64,000 bases of DNA, taken from assembly GCF_021325795.1 (NCBI RefSeq), contig NZ_JAHPZX010000002.1, forward strand, positions 186,001 through 250,000, read 5' to 3'. This DNA comes from Bordetella sp. LUAb4. Its GTDB lineage: Bacteria; Pseudomonadota; Gammaproteobacteria; Burkholderiales; Burkholderiaceae_B. Below, one piece after another: positions 54,175 to 63,087 of the stretch. The notes beneath the pieces were generated by a model. The model saw only the letters and a list, made by a program, of their open reading frames with translations. It did no database searches and was not told the origin of the DNA. The stretch's first letter is position 1; the number at the start of each line of letters is the position of its first letter. Both the position numbers and the translations under genes were made by a program.

Positions 54175-54360
54175 CTCGCCACCTATTTTGCGAAATTAAT
54201 TGAAAATAGAGCGCCCGCCGCAGCGATCGGGCGGGCACTCGGCCGGCCCGTCTGTTCATGGTGCTGACAGACTTGGGCTCGATTTGGATAAAAATGTCCT
54301 CCACGCCACCGCATTCGCGGTGGCATCGCGGCAATGACGCCGGACCCTCCGTTTGCTTGC

Positions 54361-54930
54361 TTATCGGCCCAGCGATCCCGCGATGCTGTTGAGCGCCTGG
54401 TTTTCCTTGGACAGAATGCCGTTCATACCGGTCAGGTACGCCTGCGCGGCCTGCGCTTCACGCGTCAGATCGTTGGTCTCCAAACTGTTCATGTTGTTGT
54501 AGGACGTCAAGCTCGAATCCATGTTGGCGATCAAGTCATCCAGCTGCTGTTTCGACGTGTCTGGGGAAAGGCCCTTGCCACCGCAATATGTCGCGGGGTC
54601 CCAGCCGATGTCATTAAGCGCATCCTGGGTTGCCTTGATCTGCTTGGCGAGATCGGCGTCCGAGGTACCGTCCTTCTTGTCCTTGAGCTTGGTGCTGCCA
54701 TCCGCGCCCGGCTTGAAGCCTTGGTCCAGGATCCGCACCTGGTTCTGCGCACTGCGGATTTGCTCCTGGTCGGAATTGAGCTGCCGCACTCTCAACGCCC
54801 TTTGGCGCGTGTTTTCCGTCGCACCGGCGAACATCACAGCCATGATCGCGTAGACGATCTCGAACACGTCACCCGTGGCAATCGCCGCCGCCAGTTTGGG
54901 GTCGGCCGACGACACATAACCGTTGGGGTC
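54361..54930. repeat. Near-identical 3' end of EspA-like copy 2
   Basis: Partner of the repeat at 52141-52710, same orientation, 2.2 kb apart. The encoded C-terminal domains differ at only a few residues. Confidence 0.9.
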
Positions 54931-56373
54931 GGTGTCGTCGAAGTCGGGCGTGGGATCGGACGACGGATAGGACCCCGTGTCCTCCGGATCGAGGGGACCA
55001 CCGCCATCACCGCCGCGCCCCGCGTTCGACGTTGTCTGGTGGGAATTGGTACGACGTTTTTCCTTCTGCTCCAGAAACTTCTCAAGCAGCTTGAGCTGGT
55101 TCTGCAAATCCGGGAAGCGAGAATCCTTGTCGGAATCAGAGGGCATGGACTGCTTGAGTTGCCCAAGAATCCCCTTCAACTTGCCATAGCTACCAACTGT
55201 CCCAGACTCGCTGTCGGTGCTGCCTTTCAATGCCTGGGCAGCCAGGCCAGTAAAGGTCTGCTGCTCGGCGGCGCTGACGGCGCTGTAGTCGGGGCCGGAG
55301 GAGTAGTTCCTGCTGGCGAACATCTGCCGCTTGCTCGGTCCCACGTCCGGAGCGCCAGTCGCCTCGCGCTTGCGCCGCCCGCGCATGTTGCCGGCGGCGC
55401 CGGCCGCGCGATCATCGCCCGACGGACTGCCGTCCGTATCACCGCCACTGTCGTTGGTATCCGAGTCCGATGTCTGCTTGCCGGTGACCGGCGCTTGGGT
55501 GCCGCACCCGCTGATGCTCGCGGCAAAAATTTCATCCGCGCCATCTTCCCCGCCTCCCGCGGCAGCACTGCCGGTGCCGCTCGCGCCGGACCGCTTGGAC
55601 GTGTTGCCCGGACGCTGGGACGTGAAGAGTCCCCGCGGTGCCGCTGCAGCCTGGTTCGCTGCCCCCGCCAAGGAAGCGGCAGCCGCGTGCGCGGACGCCG
55701 AGGGCAGCATGGCACCCGCGGCCTGGGGCAAGGTGGCGCCCGGCATGGGCGTGTTGCCGTTAGGCGCGGTTCCGCCCGCCATCCGGCCCATCATTTGGGA
55801 GGCAAACTGCCCGGTGCCGATGGTCTGCGTACCCCGCCCAGCGCCCCCTGGGTTCGCGGCCGCATTGCCGTTTCTGAGTGCGGCGTGACTCGGGTCGCTG
55901 CCGCGTGTCGAGGCCTGGGTATTGCCTTGTTTGGCCGAGGACGTAGGCGCATCGTGCTTGTCCTTGCTGGAACCACCGTGGGCTGCGCCGTCCTTGCCGG
56001 TGCCGTTCCTGTTCAAGGCCGGCCCCCCATCGTGCCGATCAGCAGCCTGGCCTTCCTGCTTACCCTTGGCGCCAGACGATGCTTGATCGCGACCCTGCTG
56101 TTCGCCCGATTTGGCCGTCTTGCCGTTGCCTGCGCCTTGCGCGGCCACATCCAGATCCTTGCTTGCGTTACGAACCAATCGCTTTACGAAAGCGGCGGCT
56201 GGAGCGTCTTCGGACGACGCCAGATCCGGATGAGGCAGATCGCCCAGTTCGTGATCGGGATGTGCTGACTCACTCGTCAGTCCGGTGAAGTTGGACGGCT
56301 TGCTGCCGTCCGAGATGAAGGTTGCCTGGCTCAGGGTGCCATTATTGAAATTGGAATTGCGAATCTCTGCCAT
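54361..56373 (-). CDS. Very long EspA-like secreted protein, copy 2 (candidate type III substrate)
   Basis: The product has 670 aa from the ATG at 56373, with the same AGGTGGCGAG leader as copy 1. Architecture matches copy 1: conserved N-terminal 60 residues (MAEIRNSNFNNGTLSQ, SNFTGLTSES), a long disordered Ala/Gly/Ser stretch, RGRRKRE near residue 330, a helical block, a variable linker rich in Gly/Asp/Pro, and the EspA-like C-terminal domain ending SIAGSLGR. It is the first gene of the pair; the leader carries no obvious terminator before copy 1, so both may be one transcript. No secretion apparatus or chaperone gene is nearby. Confidence 0.78.
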   Translation of the reverse strand: MAEIRNSNFNNGTLSQATFISDGSKPSNFTGLTSESAHPDHELGDLPHPDLASSEDAPAAAFVKRLVRNASKDLDVAAQGAGNGKTAKSGEQQGRDQASSGAKGKQEGQAADRHDGGPALNRNGTGKDGAAHGGSSKDKHDAPTSSAKQGNTQASTRGSDPSHAALRNGNAAANPGGAGRGTQTIGTGQFASQMMGRMAGGTAPNGNTPMPGATLPQAAGAMLPSASAHAAAASLAGAANQAAAAPRGLFTSQRPGNTSKRSGASGTGSAAAGGGEDGADEIFAASISGCGTQAPVTGKQTSDSDTNDSGGDTDGSPSGDDRAAGAAGNMRGRRKREATGAPDVGPSKRQMFASRNYSSGPDYSAVSAAEQQTFTGLAAQALKGSTDSESGTVGSYGKLKGILGQLKQSMPSDSDKDSRFPDLQNQLKLLEKFLEQKEKRRTNSHQTTSNAGRGGDGGGPLDPEDTGSYPSSDPTPDFDDTDPNGYVSSADPKLAAAIATGDVFEIVYAIMAVMFAGATENTRQRALRVRQLNSDQEQIRSAQNQVRILDQGFKPGADGSTKLKDKKDGTSDADLAKQIKATQDALNDIGWDPATYCGGKGLSPDTSKQQLDDLIANMDSSLTSYNNMNSLETNDLTREAQAAQAYLTGMNGILSKENQALNSIAGSLGR

Positions 56374-57081
56374 CTCGCCACCTATTTATGCGAAATTTAT
56401 TTAAAGGTTGAGTTTCCGCTGCAGGACCGCGTCCACATTTGGAAGAACTCGAAAGGGATACTGCAACTCCCTTAATCGGTTCCATATGAGAAAAACCTTG
56501 GTCCTACCCGCTGCGTAAATGGCACATCAAACGAGTCAGGATTCTTGTGGCAGCCCCCACGAACGCCTCTCGGAGGCACGGTTTTCATAGAGCGGATACT
56601 GCCTGTAATGACGCTGCTGACGAAGCGCAAAACGCGCGTCCCTGCGCTTGATTCAGTAATGCGGGAATTTTCTGAAATTGGTTTAGCGCAGCACGCGCAC
56701 AACATAATTGGGGGTCGGAGCCGAATATGCATCGCTTATTGAATGCGCGATTATTGCGGCAAGCGGCACATACGGGCACCCCTACCTTTAAGCGATTATT
56801 AAGTTTGAATTAAGCGAATATTAAGATGGCATTAAAAGAGCCGCTTGCAAGCATTAAGCGTCTATTAAGCAAGCATTAATCTTTCAGCATTCAAGCAAGC
56901 GCTTGGCGCGCGCGGCCGCATGCGTCTGTCCACTGGACAGACTTGGACAATTCGTTGGTGGAGGATTGCCGAATCGGCCTGCATGCGCATGCGTGCGCGT
57001 GCGCGCGGCGCCATGATGGTCCGATCACATGACCGCGGTCGTACCGGGGCTACGCTCGTGAAGGGATCACGGTCCTGAAGT
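56374..57081. other. Long intergenic region upstream of the EspA-like pair
   Basis: About 700 bases without a supportable gene. Two short frames (56472-56732 minus, 56545-56742 plus) have no ribosome site. The notable content is the 11-bp phased array at 56788-56880 and an alternating purine-pyrimidine tract (TGCATGCGCATGCGTGCGCG) at about 56981-57007. Confidence 0.6.
56788..56880. promoter_or_regulatory. Array of TTAAG half-sites at an exact 11-bp period
   Basis: TTAAG starts at 56788, 56799, 56810, 56821, 56854 and 56865; TTAAA starts at 56832 and TTAAT at 56876. All fall on one 11-bp lattice, with only position 56843 unoccupied. OmpR/PhoB-family regulators bind direct repeats at 11-bp spacing (the CtrA site TTAA-N7-TTAA is one example). 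The array lies 415-507 bases upstream of EspA-like copy 2. Confidence 0.7.
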
Positions 57082-57498
57082 TCAGTCTTCGCCGACCCGA
57101 CCGCGCAACTGTTTGACGCGTCCGTGTGTCACCTTGCGCTGCACGCGCCGCTGCTGCGACGCGCGCGTGGGCCGGGTGGCCTTGCGCGGCTTGACCGGCC
57201 GCGCCGCCTGCTGCAGCAAGGCGACCAGGCGCTCCACTGCCTCGGCCCGGTTCTTGTCCTGGCTACGGGAAGTCTGCGCCTTGATGACCACCACGCCATC
57301 CTTGCTGATGCGCCGATCGCCCAACGCCAGCAGGGTCGCCTTCAAATCGTCCGGCAGCGAAGAGGCACGCACGTCGAAGCGCATATGCACCGCGCTAGAC
57401 ACCTTATTGACGTTCTGTCCGCCCGCGCCTTGCGCCCGGATCATATCGAATTCGATCTCGCGCTCGTCCAGGGCGATGTGTTCATTGATGGGGATCAT
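57082..57498 (-). CDS. arfB: Alternative ribosome-rescue factor B (peptidyl-tRNA hydrolase)
   Basis: The product has 138 aa. It has the release-factor catalytic GGQ in AQGAGGQNVNKVSSAV, no stop-codon-recognition domain and the basic flexible C-terminal tail (RKATRPTRASQQRRVQRKVT) that enters the empty mRNA channel. It frees peptides from ribosomes stalled on truncated mRNA. Length is typical of YaeJ/ArfB. Confidence 0.95.
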   Translation of the reverse strand: MIPINEHIALDEREIEFDMIRAQGAGGQNVNKVSSAVHMRFDVRASSLPDDLKATLLALGDRRISKDGVVVIKAQTSRSQDKNRAEAVERLVALLQQAARPVKPRKATRPTRASQQRRVQRKVTHGRVKQLRGRVGED

Positions 57499-57621
57499 GG
57501 CGGCAGTCTACTCCAAGGCCCGTGCCACAACCCGGACGCCCATAAGGTTGCTGGCATGCGCACTTGAAATCGCCGATACACTGCCCCAGTTAGCTTGGAT
57601 AAAGCCTCACAAGGAATTCTC

Positions 57622-58671
57622 ATGACAGCCCTGTCGGACGTCCCCTTTTCCGTCCTCGACCTGGCCCCCATTGCGCAGAACCACACCGCCGCGGATGCTT
57701 TCCGCAATACGGTGGAGTTGGCGCAACACGTGGAGCGCTGGGGCTACAACCGGTTCTGGCTGGCCGAGCACCACAATATCAACGGCATCGCCAGCAGCGC
57801 GACCGCCGTCCTGATCGGGCACGTGGCCGCCCATACGAAGACCCTGCGCGTGGGCTCCGGCGGCGTGATGCTGCCCAATCACGCGCCACTGATCATCGCG
57901 GAACAGTTCGGCACGCTGGAAACCCTCTATCCAGGCCGCATCGACCTGGGCCTGGGCCGTGCGCCGGGCAGCGACGGCTTGACGCAGCGCGCCCTGCGCC
58001 GTGATCCTCGCAGCGGCCTGGAATTCCCCGCCCTGCTGGACGAGTTGCGCGGCTTTTTGCGGCCCACGCATCCCACCCAGGCCGTGCGGGCGATTCCTGG
58101 CGAAGGCTTGAATATTCCCATCTGGCTGTTGGGGTCGAGCGATTTCAGCGCGCGCCTGGCCGCTCATCTGGGATTGCCGTTTTCTTTCGCGGGCCACTTC
58201 TCGCCCGAGGGCATGCAAGCGATGCGTCTTTATCGCCAGTTGTTCCAACCCTCGGAAACGCTCAAGCGGCCGTACTCGATGATAGGCGTGCCGGTGATCG
58301 CCGCCGACACCGACGAAGAGGCGCGCCGTCAGTCCACCACGCAGCAGCAGAAATTCCTTTCGCTGGTGCGCGGCAACCGTTTGCAATTGCAGCCGCCGGT
58401 CGACGATATGGACCAGCGCTGGAATGAATGGGAACGCGTCGCCGTCGAGCAGAAGCTGGGCGCTTCCATCGTGGGTGGGCCCGAGACGGTCAAGCGCGAG
58501 CTGGAGGCCTTGATCGCGCGCACCGAAGCCGACGAGGTCATGATCGTGTCGGACTTCTACGAACTGAAAGATCGCTTGCGCTCGTATGAGATCCTCGCTT
58601 CGTTGAGGAATGCGCCGGCACAACGCGCGACAACCACTGTCACCGCGACGGGCGCGGCGGTTGCTGACTGA
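57622..58671 (+). CDS. LLM-class flavin-dependent oxidoreductase
   Basis: The product has 349 aa from the ATG at 57622, behind AAGGA. It is a bacterial luciferase-like TIM barrel: [50 protein letters not shown]. It falls in the YhbW-like MsnO8 subgroup by these motifs. Its substrate is unknown. A GC-rich hairpin at 58682-58704 follows the gene but lacks a T-run. Confidence 0.92.
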   Translation: MTALSDVPFSVLDLAPIAQNHTAADAFRNTVELAQHVERWGYNRFWLAEHHNINGIASSATAVLIGHVAAHTKTLRVGSGGVMLPNHAPLIIAEQFGTLETLYPGRIDLGLGRAPGSDGLTQRALRRDPRSGLEFPALLDELRGFLRPTHPTQAVRAIPGEGLNIPIWLLGSSDFSARLAAHLGLPFSFAGHFSPEGMQAMRLYRQLFQPSETLKRPYSMIGVPVIAADTDEEARRQSTTQQQKFLSLVRGNRLQLQPPVDDMDQRWNEWERVAVEQKLGASIVGGPETVKRELEALIARTEADEVMIVSDFYELKDRLRSYEILASLRNAPAQRATTTVTATGAAVAD

Positions 58672-58972
58672 ACGAACCTTGCCTGGCCGGGACCCATGGC
58701 CAGGGCTGGCCAAGGATCGGTCAGGCCAAGATCGAGGACCGACGCAAGTGTAGACGGCGCTTTCGCCCTCTTCGCTTGATAAAGCCTCCCCTCGTCCCCA
58801 CCTTACTTTCCAAGCAGGCATCGCACGCGGCTTCTGCGATGACATCGCGGCGATTATCACCCCGTCGATGAACCTGGATGCCACCCGCGTACAGGTGCCT
58901 TTTTACCCAAGCCGTGGCCGTCGCAACCGGTCCCGGCTACCAGCCGCCGCTAACGCGGCAAGGATGTGTCAA

Positions 58973-59356
58973 ATGAGCGTAGTGGAAATGAACAAGGACT
59001 CGTTCCAGGATGCCGTCGCGGGTGACGGTACTGTGATCGTCGACTTCTGGGCCCCGTGGTGTGGCCCCTGCCGCGGCTTCGCGCCGGTGTTCGAAAAAGC
59101 CGCCGAAGGCCATCCCGATGTCACCTTCGCCAAGGTCAACACCGACGTCGAGCAGGAACTGGCGGGCGCGCTGAACATTCGCTCGATCCCTACGTTGATG
59201 GTGTTCCGCGAACAGGTATTGCTGTTCTCGCAACCGGGCGCTTTGTCGCCGGGCCAGTTGGAAGAGCTGCTGACCAAGGTCAAGTCCCTGGACATGGAAA
59301 AGGTCCACCAGGAAATCGCCACCGCGCAAGCGCAGGCCGGCGAACAGCAGCCTTAA
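58973..59356 (+). CDS. Thioredoxin
   Basis: The product has 127 aa from the ATG at 58973 behind AAGGA. The active site is FWAPWCGPC, followed by VNTDVEQELAGALNIRSIPT with the cis-Pro. It is about 20 residues longer than canonical TrxA, with an acidic/Gln-rich helical tail. It is a cytoplasmic disulfide reductase. It ends four bases into the convergent YigZ gene. Confidence 0.93.
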   Translation: MSVVEMNKDSFQDAVAGDGTVIVDFWAPWCGPCRGFAPVFEKAAEGHPDVTFAKVNTDVEQELAGALNIRSIPTLMVFREQVLLFSQPGALSPGQLEELLTKVKSLDMEKVHQEIATAQAQAGEQQP

Positions 59357-59937
59357 GCCAGTTCCAGGCTGCTGCGGCCCCGCGTCGCGTCGGTGATGGC
59401 CTGCGCCAGATCCGCCACCGCGACGCGGGGAATATCCAGCGTCAGTGTCGCACCCTCGCCGTCGAAGCTTTCGGCGACCACGGCTGCCCCAGCCGCCGCC
59501 AGGCGCGATTGCAGCCATTGCAGATCGCCGTAGGCGCAGTGGCAGCTGGCGCGCACCCGCTCGATGATTTCCAGCCGCGGCGTCAGCCGCAGGCAATTGG
59601 CGGCGCAACCGCCATACGCTCTCACCAATCCCCCCGTCCCCAGCTTGATGCCGCCATACCAGCGGATCACCAGCACGGCAACGCGATCGCACTGCTGGCC
59701 GTCGATGGCCTGCAGAATGGGACGTCCGGCGCTGCCGCCCGGCTCCCCATCATCATTGAAGCGGCATTGGTCGCCCACGCGATAGGCCCAGCAGTTATGC
59801 GTGGCATCGGGGTCACTGCGGCCCGCGATGAAATCCATGGCGGCCTGCGCGTCGGCAACCGGCGCCGCCAGCGCCAGGAAAAGACTCTTCTTGATCGTTT
59901 CCTGGTATTCGCCAGGCTGCGCCAGCGTCGTGGCCAT
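59353..59937 (-). CDS. YigZ/IMPACT-family protein (UPF0029)
   Basis: The product has 194 aa. The family signature is GEPGGSAGRPILQAI followed by VIRWYGGIKLGTGGLVRAYG; the C-terminal ferredoxin-like domain (DUF1949) is partial. The early segment SKS-type KKSLFLALAAP matches the usual opening. A translation-linked regulator in eukaryotes; the bacterial role is unclear. Confidence 0.93.
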   Translation of the reverse strand: MATTLAQPGEYQETIKKSLFLALAAPVADAQAAMDFIAGRSDPDATHNCWAYRVGDQCRFNDDGEPGGSAGRPILQAIDGQQCDRVAVLVIRWYGGIKLGTGGLVRAYGGCAANCLRLTPRLEIIERVRASCHCAYGDLQWLQSRLAAAGAAVVAESFDGEGATLTLDIPRVAVADLAQAITDATRGRSSLELA

Positions 59938-60002
59938 CGTCTTTCGTCCCTCAAGTACCGCTGCTGAGTACCGCTGCTACATACCGTTGCCGAGTACCGC
60001 GA

Positions 60003-61232
60003 TCAGGCACCACCCTCGTACCGCGCACGGGCACGCTGGGCAGCCTTGAGCAACAGCACGATGATGCCGATCGACAGCACCGAAGCCAGCGCCGCCAGCA
60101 GGAAAATCGAAGGGTAGCCATAGGCCGCCACCGCCAGCCCCACCACGGGGCCGGCAATGCCCAAGGACAGGTCCAGGAAGACCGAGTAAGCGCCCAGGGC
60201 CGCGCCGCGATTGCCGGCCGGCACGCGTGTCACCGCTTCCACGCCCAAGGACGGGAAGACCAGCGAGAATCCAAAGCCGGTCAGCGCCGCGCCCGCCAAC
60301 GCGAAACCGGGCAGCGGCGCCAGCCACAGGCACAGCAAGCCCAGCACTTCCACCGCGATCGAGCAGATGGCCACGCGGAAGCCGCCGAAACGCGGGATCA
60401 TGTTGGCGAGCAGCAGGCGCGCGCCAATGAAGGCACAGCCGAACACGCTCAAGGCCAGGGCCGCGCCCTCCCATTTGAAGGACGCGTAATACAGCGTGAT
60501 GAAGGTGGCGATGGAGCCGAAGCCCACGGACGCCAGGCCCAGCGCCAGGCCATGCGGCAATACCTGCGCCATCACGTGCTTGAACGCCATGCGGGCACCA
60601 CCCACCACCGCCACCGGCGCACGCGGCACGGCCAGCGCGATGCCGACCAGTCCCACGCCCAGCACGGCGGCGCCCACCGCGCCCATGCTCCAGTGCGACT
60701 GCAATACCACGCCTAGCGGCGCGCCTATCGCCAGGGCACCATAGGTGCAGATCCCGCTCCAGGAGATCACACGGCCGGTGTGGGCCGCGCCCACCTTGCC
60801 TATGCCCCAGGTCAGTCCACCCGTGCCCACCCAGCTTTCACCGAAACCCAGTATCAGACGACCCAGCAGCAGCGCAATCAGGCTGACGGTGGGTGACCGC
60901 TCAAAGGCGTAGGCCATCAAGAGGAATACCCCGCTGGCAGCGCAAGCCGCCAGGCCGATCAGCACCGTCTTCCTGGGTCCGACACTGTCGGACATGCGGC
61001 CGGCATGCGAACGGCTCAACAACGTGGCCAGATACTGGATGCTGATCACCAGCCCGGCCAGCACCGAGCCGTAGCCCAGTTCGTTGTGCACGTATCCTGG
61101 CAGCACCGCCATGGGCAAGCCCACGGTCAGGTAGCCGAGGAAATTGAACACGAGGATGGACAGGATCTGCCCGGTCACCTTCACGGAACCGGGCGCCGCG
61201 GCCGCGGCGCGGGGTGTATCGGAAGAGGACAT
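60003..61232 (-). CDS. MFS efflux transporter (YhhS-like)
   Basis: The product has 409 aa from the ATG at 61232; a TTG at 61253 overlaps the ABC-F stop. Twelve membrane helices are visible, with the MFS loop motif SHAGRMSDSVGPRKTV between helices 2 and 3. An N-terminal Ala/Ser/Pro stretch precedes helix 1. It resembles arabinose-efflux/YhhS permeases. The substrate is unknown. It is 17 bases downstream of the ybiT-like gene and likely co-transcribed. Confidence 0.9.
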   Translation of the reverse strand: MSSSDTPRAAAAAPGSVKVTGQILSILVFNFLGYLTVGLPMAVLPGYVHNELGYGSVLAGLVISIQYLATLLSRSHAGRMSDSVGPRKTVLIGLAACAASGVFLLMAYAFERSPTVSLIALLLGRLILGFGESWVGTGGLTWGIGKVGAAHTGRVISWSGICTYGALAIGAPLGVVLQSHWSMGAVGAAVLGVGLVGIALAVPRAPVAVVGGARMAFKHVMAQVLPHGLALGLASVGFGSIATFITLYYASFKWEGAALALSVFGCAFIGARLLLANMIPRFGGFRVAICSIAVEVLGLLCLWLAPLPGFALAGAALTGFGFSLVFPSLGVEAVTRVPAGNRGAALGAYSVFLDLSLGIAGPVVGLAVAAYGYPSIFLLAALASVLSIGIIVLLLKAAQRARARYEGGA

Positions 61233-61249
61233 GGCTGAAGCGACCGGCC

Positions 61250-62854
61250 TCAAACCTCCAGGCCGCGCGACGCCAGATAGTCCTCGTAGCCGCCGCGGTA
61301 ATCCATGATCTCGCCATTGGGCAGGATTTCAATCACGCGGGTGGCCAGACCGGAGACGAACTCGCGGTCATGCGAAACGAAGATCAGCGTGCCGGCGAAC
61401 TTTTCCAGCGCGAACTGCAGCGATTCGATCGATTCCATGTCCAAGTGATTGGTCGGCTCGTCCATCAGCAGGACGTTGTGCCGGCCCAGCATCAGACGGC
61501 CGAAGGTCATGCGGTTTTTCTCGCCGCCGGACAGTACCTTGGGCGCCTTGGGCAAGTCATCGGCGGAAAACAGCAGGCGGCCCAGCACCGAACGGATGGC
61601 CTGGTCATCGTCACCGGGCTGGCGGTGATTGGTCATCCAGTCGAACAGGTTGATATCGGTCTGTTGGAACTGGTCCGACACGTCCTGCGCCATATACCCC
61701 TTGTCGGCGTTATCCGACCACTTCACGCTGCCTTTGTCCGCCGCCAGATCGCCCGCCAGCAGGCGCAGCAGCGTGGTCTTGCCCACGCCGTTGGCGCCGA
61801 CGATGGCGATCTTCTCGCCCGCGTCGATCATGGCCGAGAAATCGCCGATGACCGGCGCGTCGTAGGCCTTGGAAAGATGTTCGACCGTCACCGCCAGTCG
61901 ATGCAGGACCTTGTTCTGCTCGAAGCGGATGTACGGGTTCTGGCGCGACGACGGCTTGACTTCTACCTGCTCGGACTTGATGCGGTCGATCTGCTTCAAG
62001 CGCGACGTGGCCTGGCGGGCCTTGGACTTGTTGGCGGAAAAGCGCCGCACGAAGTCCTGCAGCTCGGAGATGCGTTCCTTGGCCTTGGCATTGTCGGACG
62101 ACAGGCGTTCACGCGCCTGCGTGGACGCCAGCATGTAGTCGTCGTAGTTGCCGGGATAGATGCGGATTTCGCGGTAATCCAGGTCGGCCATGTGGGTGCA
62201 GACCTGGTTCAGGAAGTGACGATCGTGGCTGATGATGATCATCGTGCTCTGGTAGCCATTGAGCACGTTCTCCAGCCAGCGGATGGTGTTGATGTCCAGG
62301 TTGTTGGTCGGTTCGTCCAGCAACAGCACATCGGGATTGGAGAACAGCGCCTGTGCCAGCAGCACCCGCAGTTTCCAACCGGGAGCCACTTCGCGCATCG
62401 GCAGATTGTGCTGTTCGACCGGCAGTTCCAGGCCCAGCAGCAACTCGCCGGCACGCGCTTCGGCCGTGTAGCCGTCGTATTCGGCGAACTTGGCTTCGAG
62501 GTCGGCGGCGCGCATGTAGTCGTCGTCGGTGGCGTCGGCGTTGGCGTAGATGGCGTCGCGCTCGGACATCGCGTCCCACATCTCCGTGTGGCCCATCATG
62601 ACCACGTCCAGCACCCGCACGTCTTCATAGGCGAACTGGTCCTGGCGCAGCTTGCCCAGGCGCACGCCCGGCTCCAGCGAGACGTTGCCGGAAGTCGACT
62701 CGAGGTCGCCCCCGATGATTTTCATGAAGGTCGACTTGCCGGAACCGTTGGCGCCGATGAGGCCATAGCGGTTGCCTCCGCCGAACTTGACGCTGACGTT
62801 CTCGAACAGGGGTTTGGGGCCGAACTGGATGGTTAGATTGGCGGTGGAGATCAC
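61250..62854 (-). CDS. ybiT: ABC-F ATPase YbiT
   Basis: The product has 534 aa. Two ABC ATPase domains without membrane segments: Walker [10 protein letters not shown] and GANGVGKTT, Walker [12 protein letters not shown] and [11 protein letters not shown]. The first signature is the atypical [12 protein letters not shown], a YbiT mark; the second is LSGGEKNRM. The linker between domains (about 245-300) is the P-site tRNA interaction motif. It acts on ribosomes as a translation factor. Confidence 0.95.
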   Translation of the reverse strand: MISTANLTIQFGPKPLFENVSVKFGGGNRYGLIGANGSGKSTFMKIIGGDLESTSGNVSLEPGVRLGKLRQDQFAYEDVRVLDVVMMGHTEMWDAMSERDAIYANADATDDDYMRAADLEAKFAEYDGYTAEARAGELLLGLELPVEQHNLPMREVAPGWKLRVLLAQALFSNPDVLLLDEPTNNLDINTIRWLENVLNGYQSTMIIISHDRHFLNQVCTHMADLDYREIRIYPGNYDDYMLASTQARERLSSDNAKAKERISELQDFVRRFSANKSKARQATSRLKQIDRIKSEQVEVKPSSRQNPYIRFEQNKVLHRLAVTVEHLSKAYDAPVIGDFSAMIDAGEKIAIVGANGVGKTTLLRLLAGDLAADKGSVKWSDNADKGYMAQDVSDQFQQTDINLFDWMTNHRQPGDDDQAIRSVLGRLLFSADDLPKAPKVLSGGEKNRMTFGRLMLGRHNVLLMDEPTNHLDMESIESLQFALEKFAGTLIFVSHDREFVSGLATRVIEILPNGEIMDYRGGYEDYLASRGLEV

Positions 62855-63087
62855 GGGCGTGTGGGGGAAATTTGCGGAAATGCTGAAGAAGGAACCGGAC
62901 AGTGTACCAACGCCTTACGCTGCACCGCAAAAACGGGGTATGCGCGGGCGCCGGAATCGACCCGGGATTCAACATGGCGGATTGCTACTTATGCCCTAAT
63001 CCATTTCTTCAGTCAATTGTCAACCCCGAACAAAGTGGATGTAATAGCAATCTGCCACTCAGCGTGTCGAAGAAAGGGAAGCACATC

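Noticed and set aside
54334-56268. A 644-codon plus-strand frame opposite EspA-like copy 2, and a similar one opposite copy 1
   Set aside because: Minus-strand frames have ribosome sites, matching paralog architecture and conserved domains; the plus-strand frames have neither.
56788-56880. Phased TTAAG repeats as a plasmid-type origin with iterons
   Set aside because: Unit is only 5 bp of conserved sequence on an 11-bp lattice, with no replication gene nearby; a regulator array is the simpler reading.
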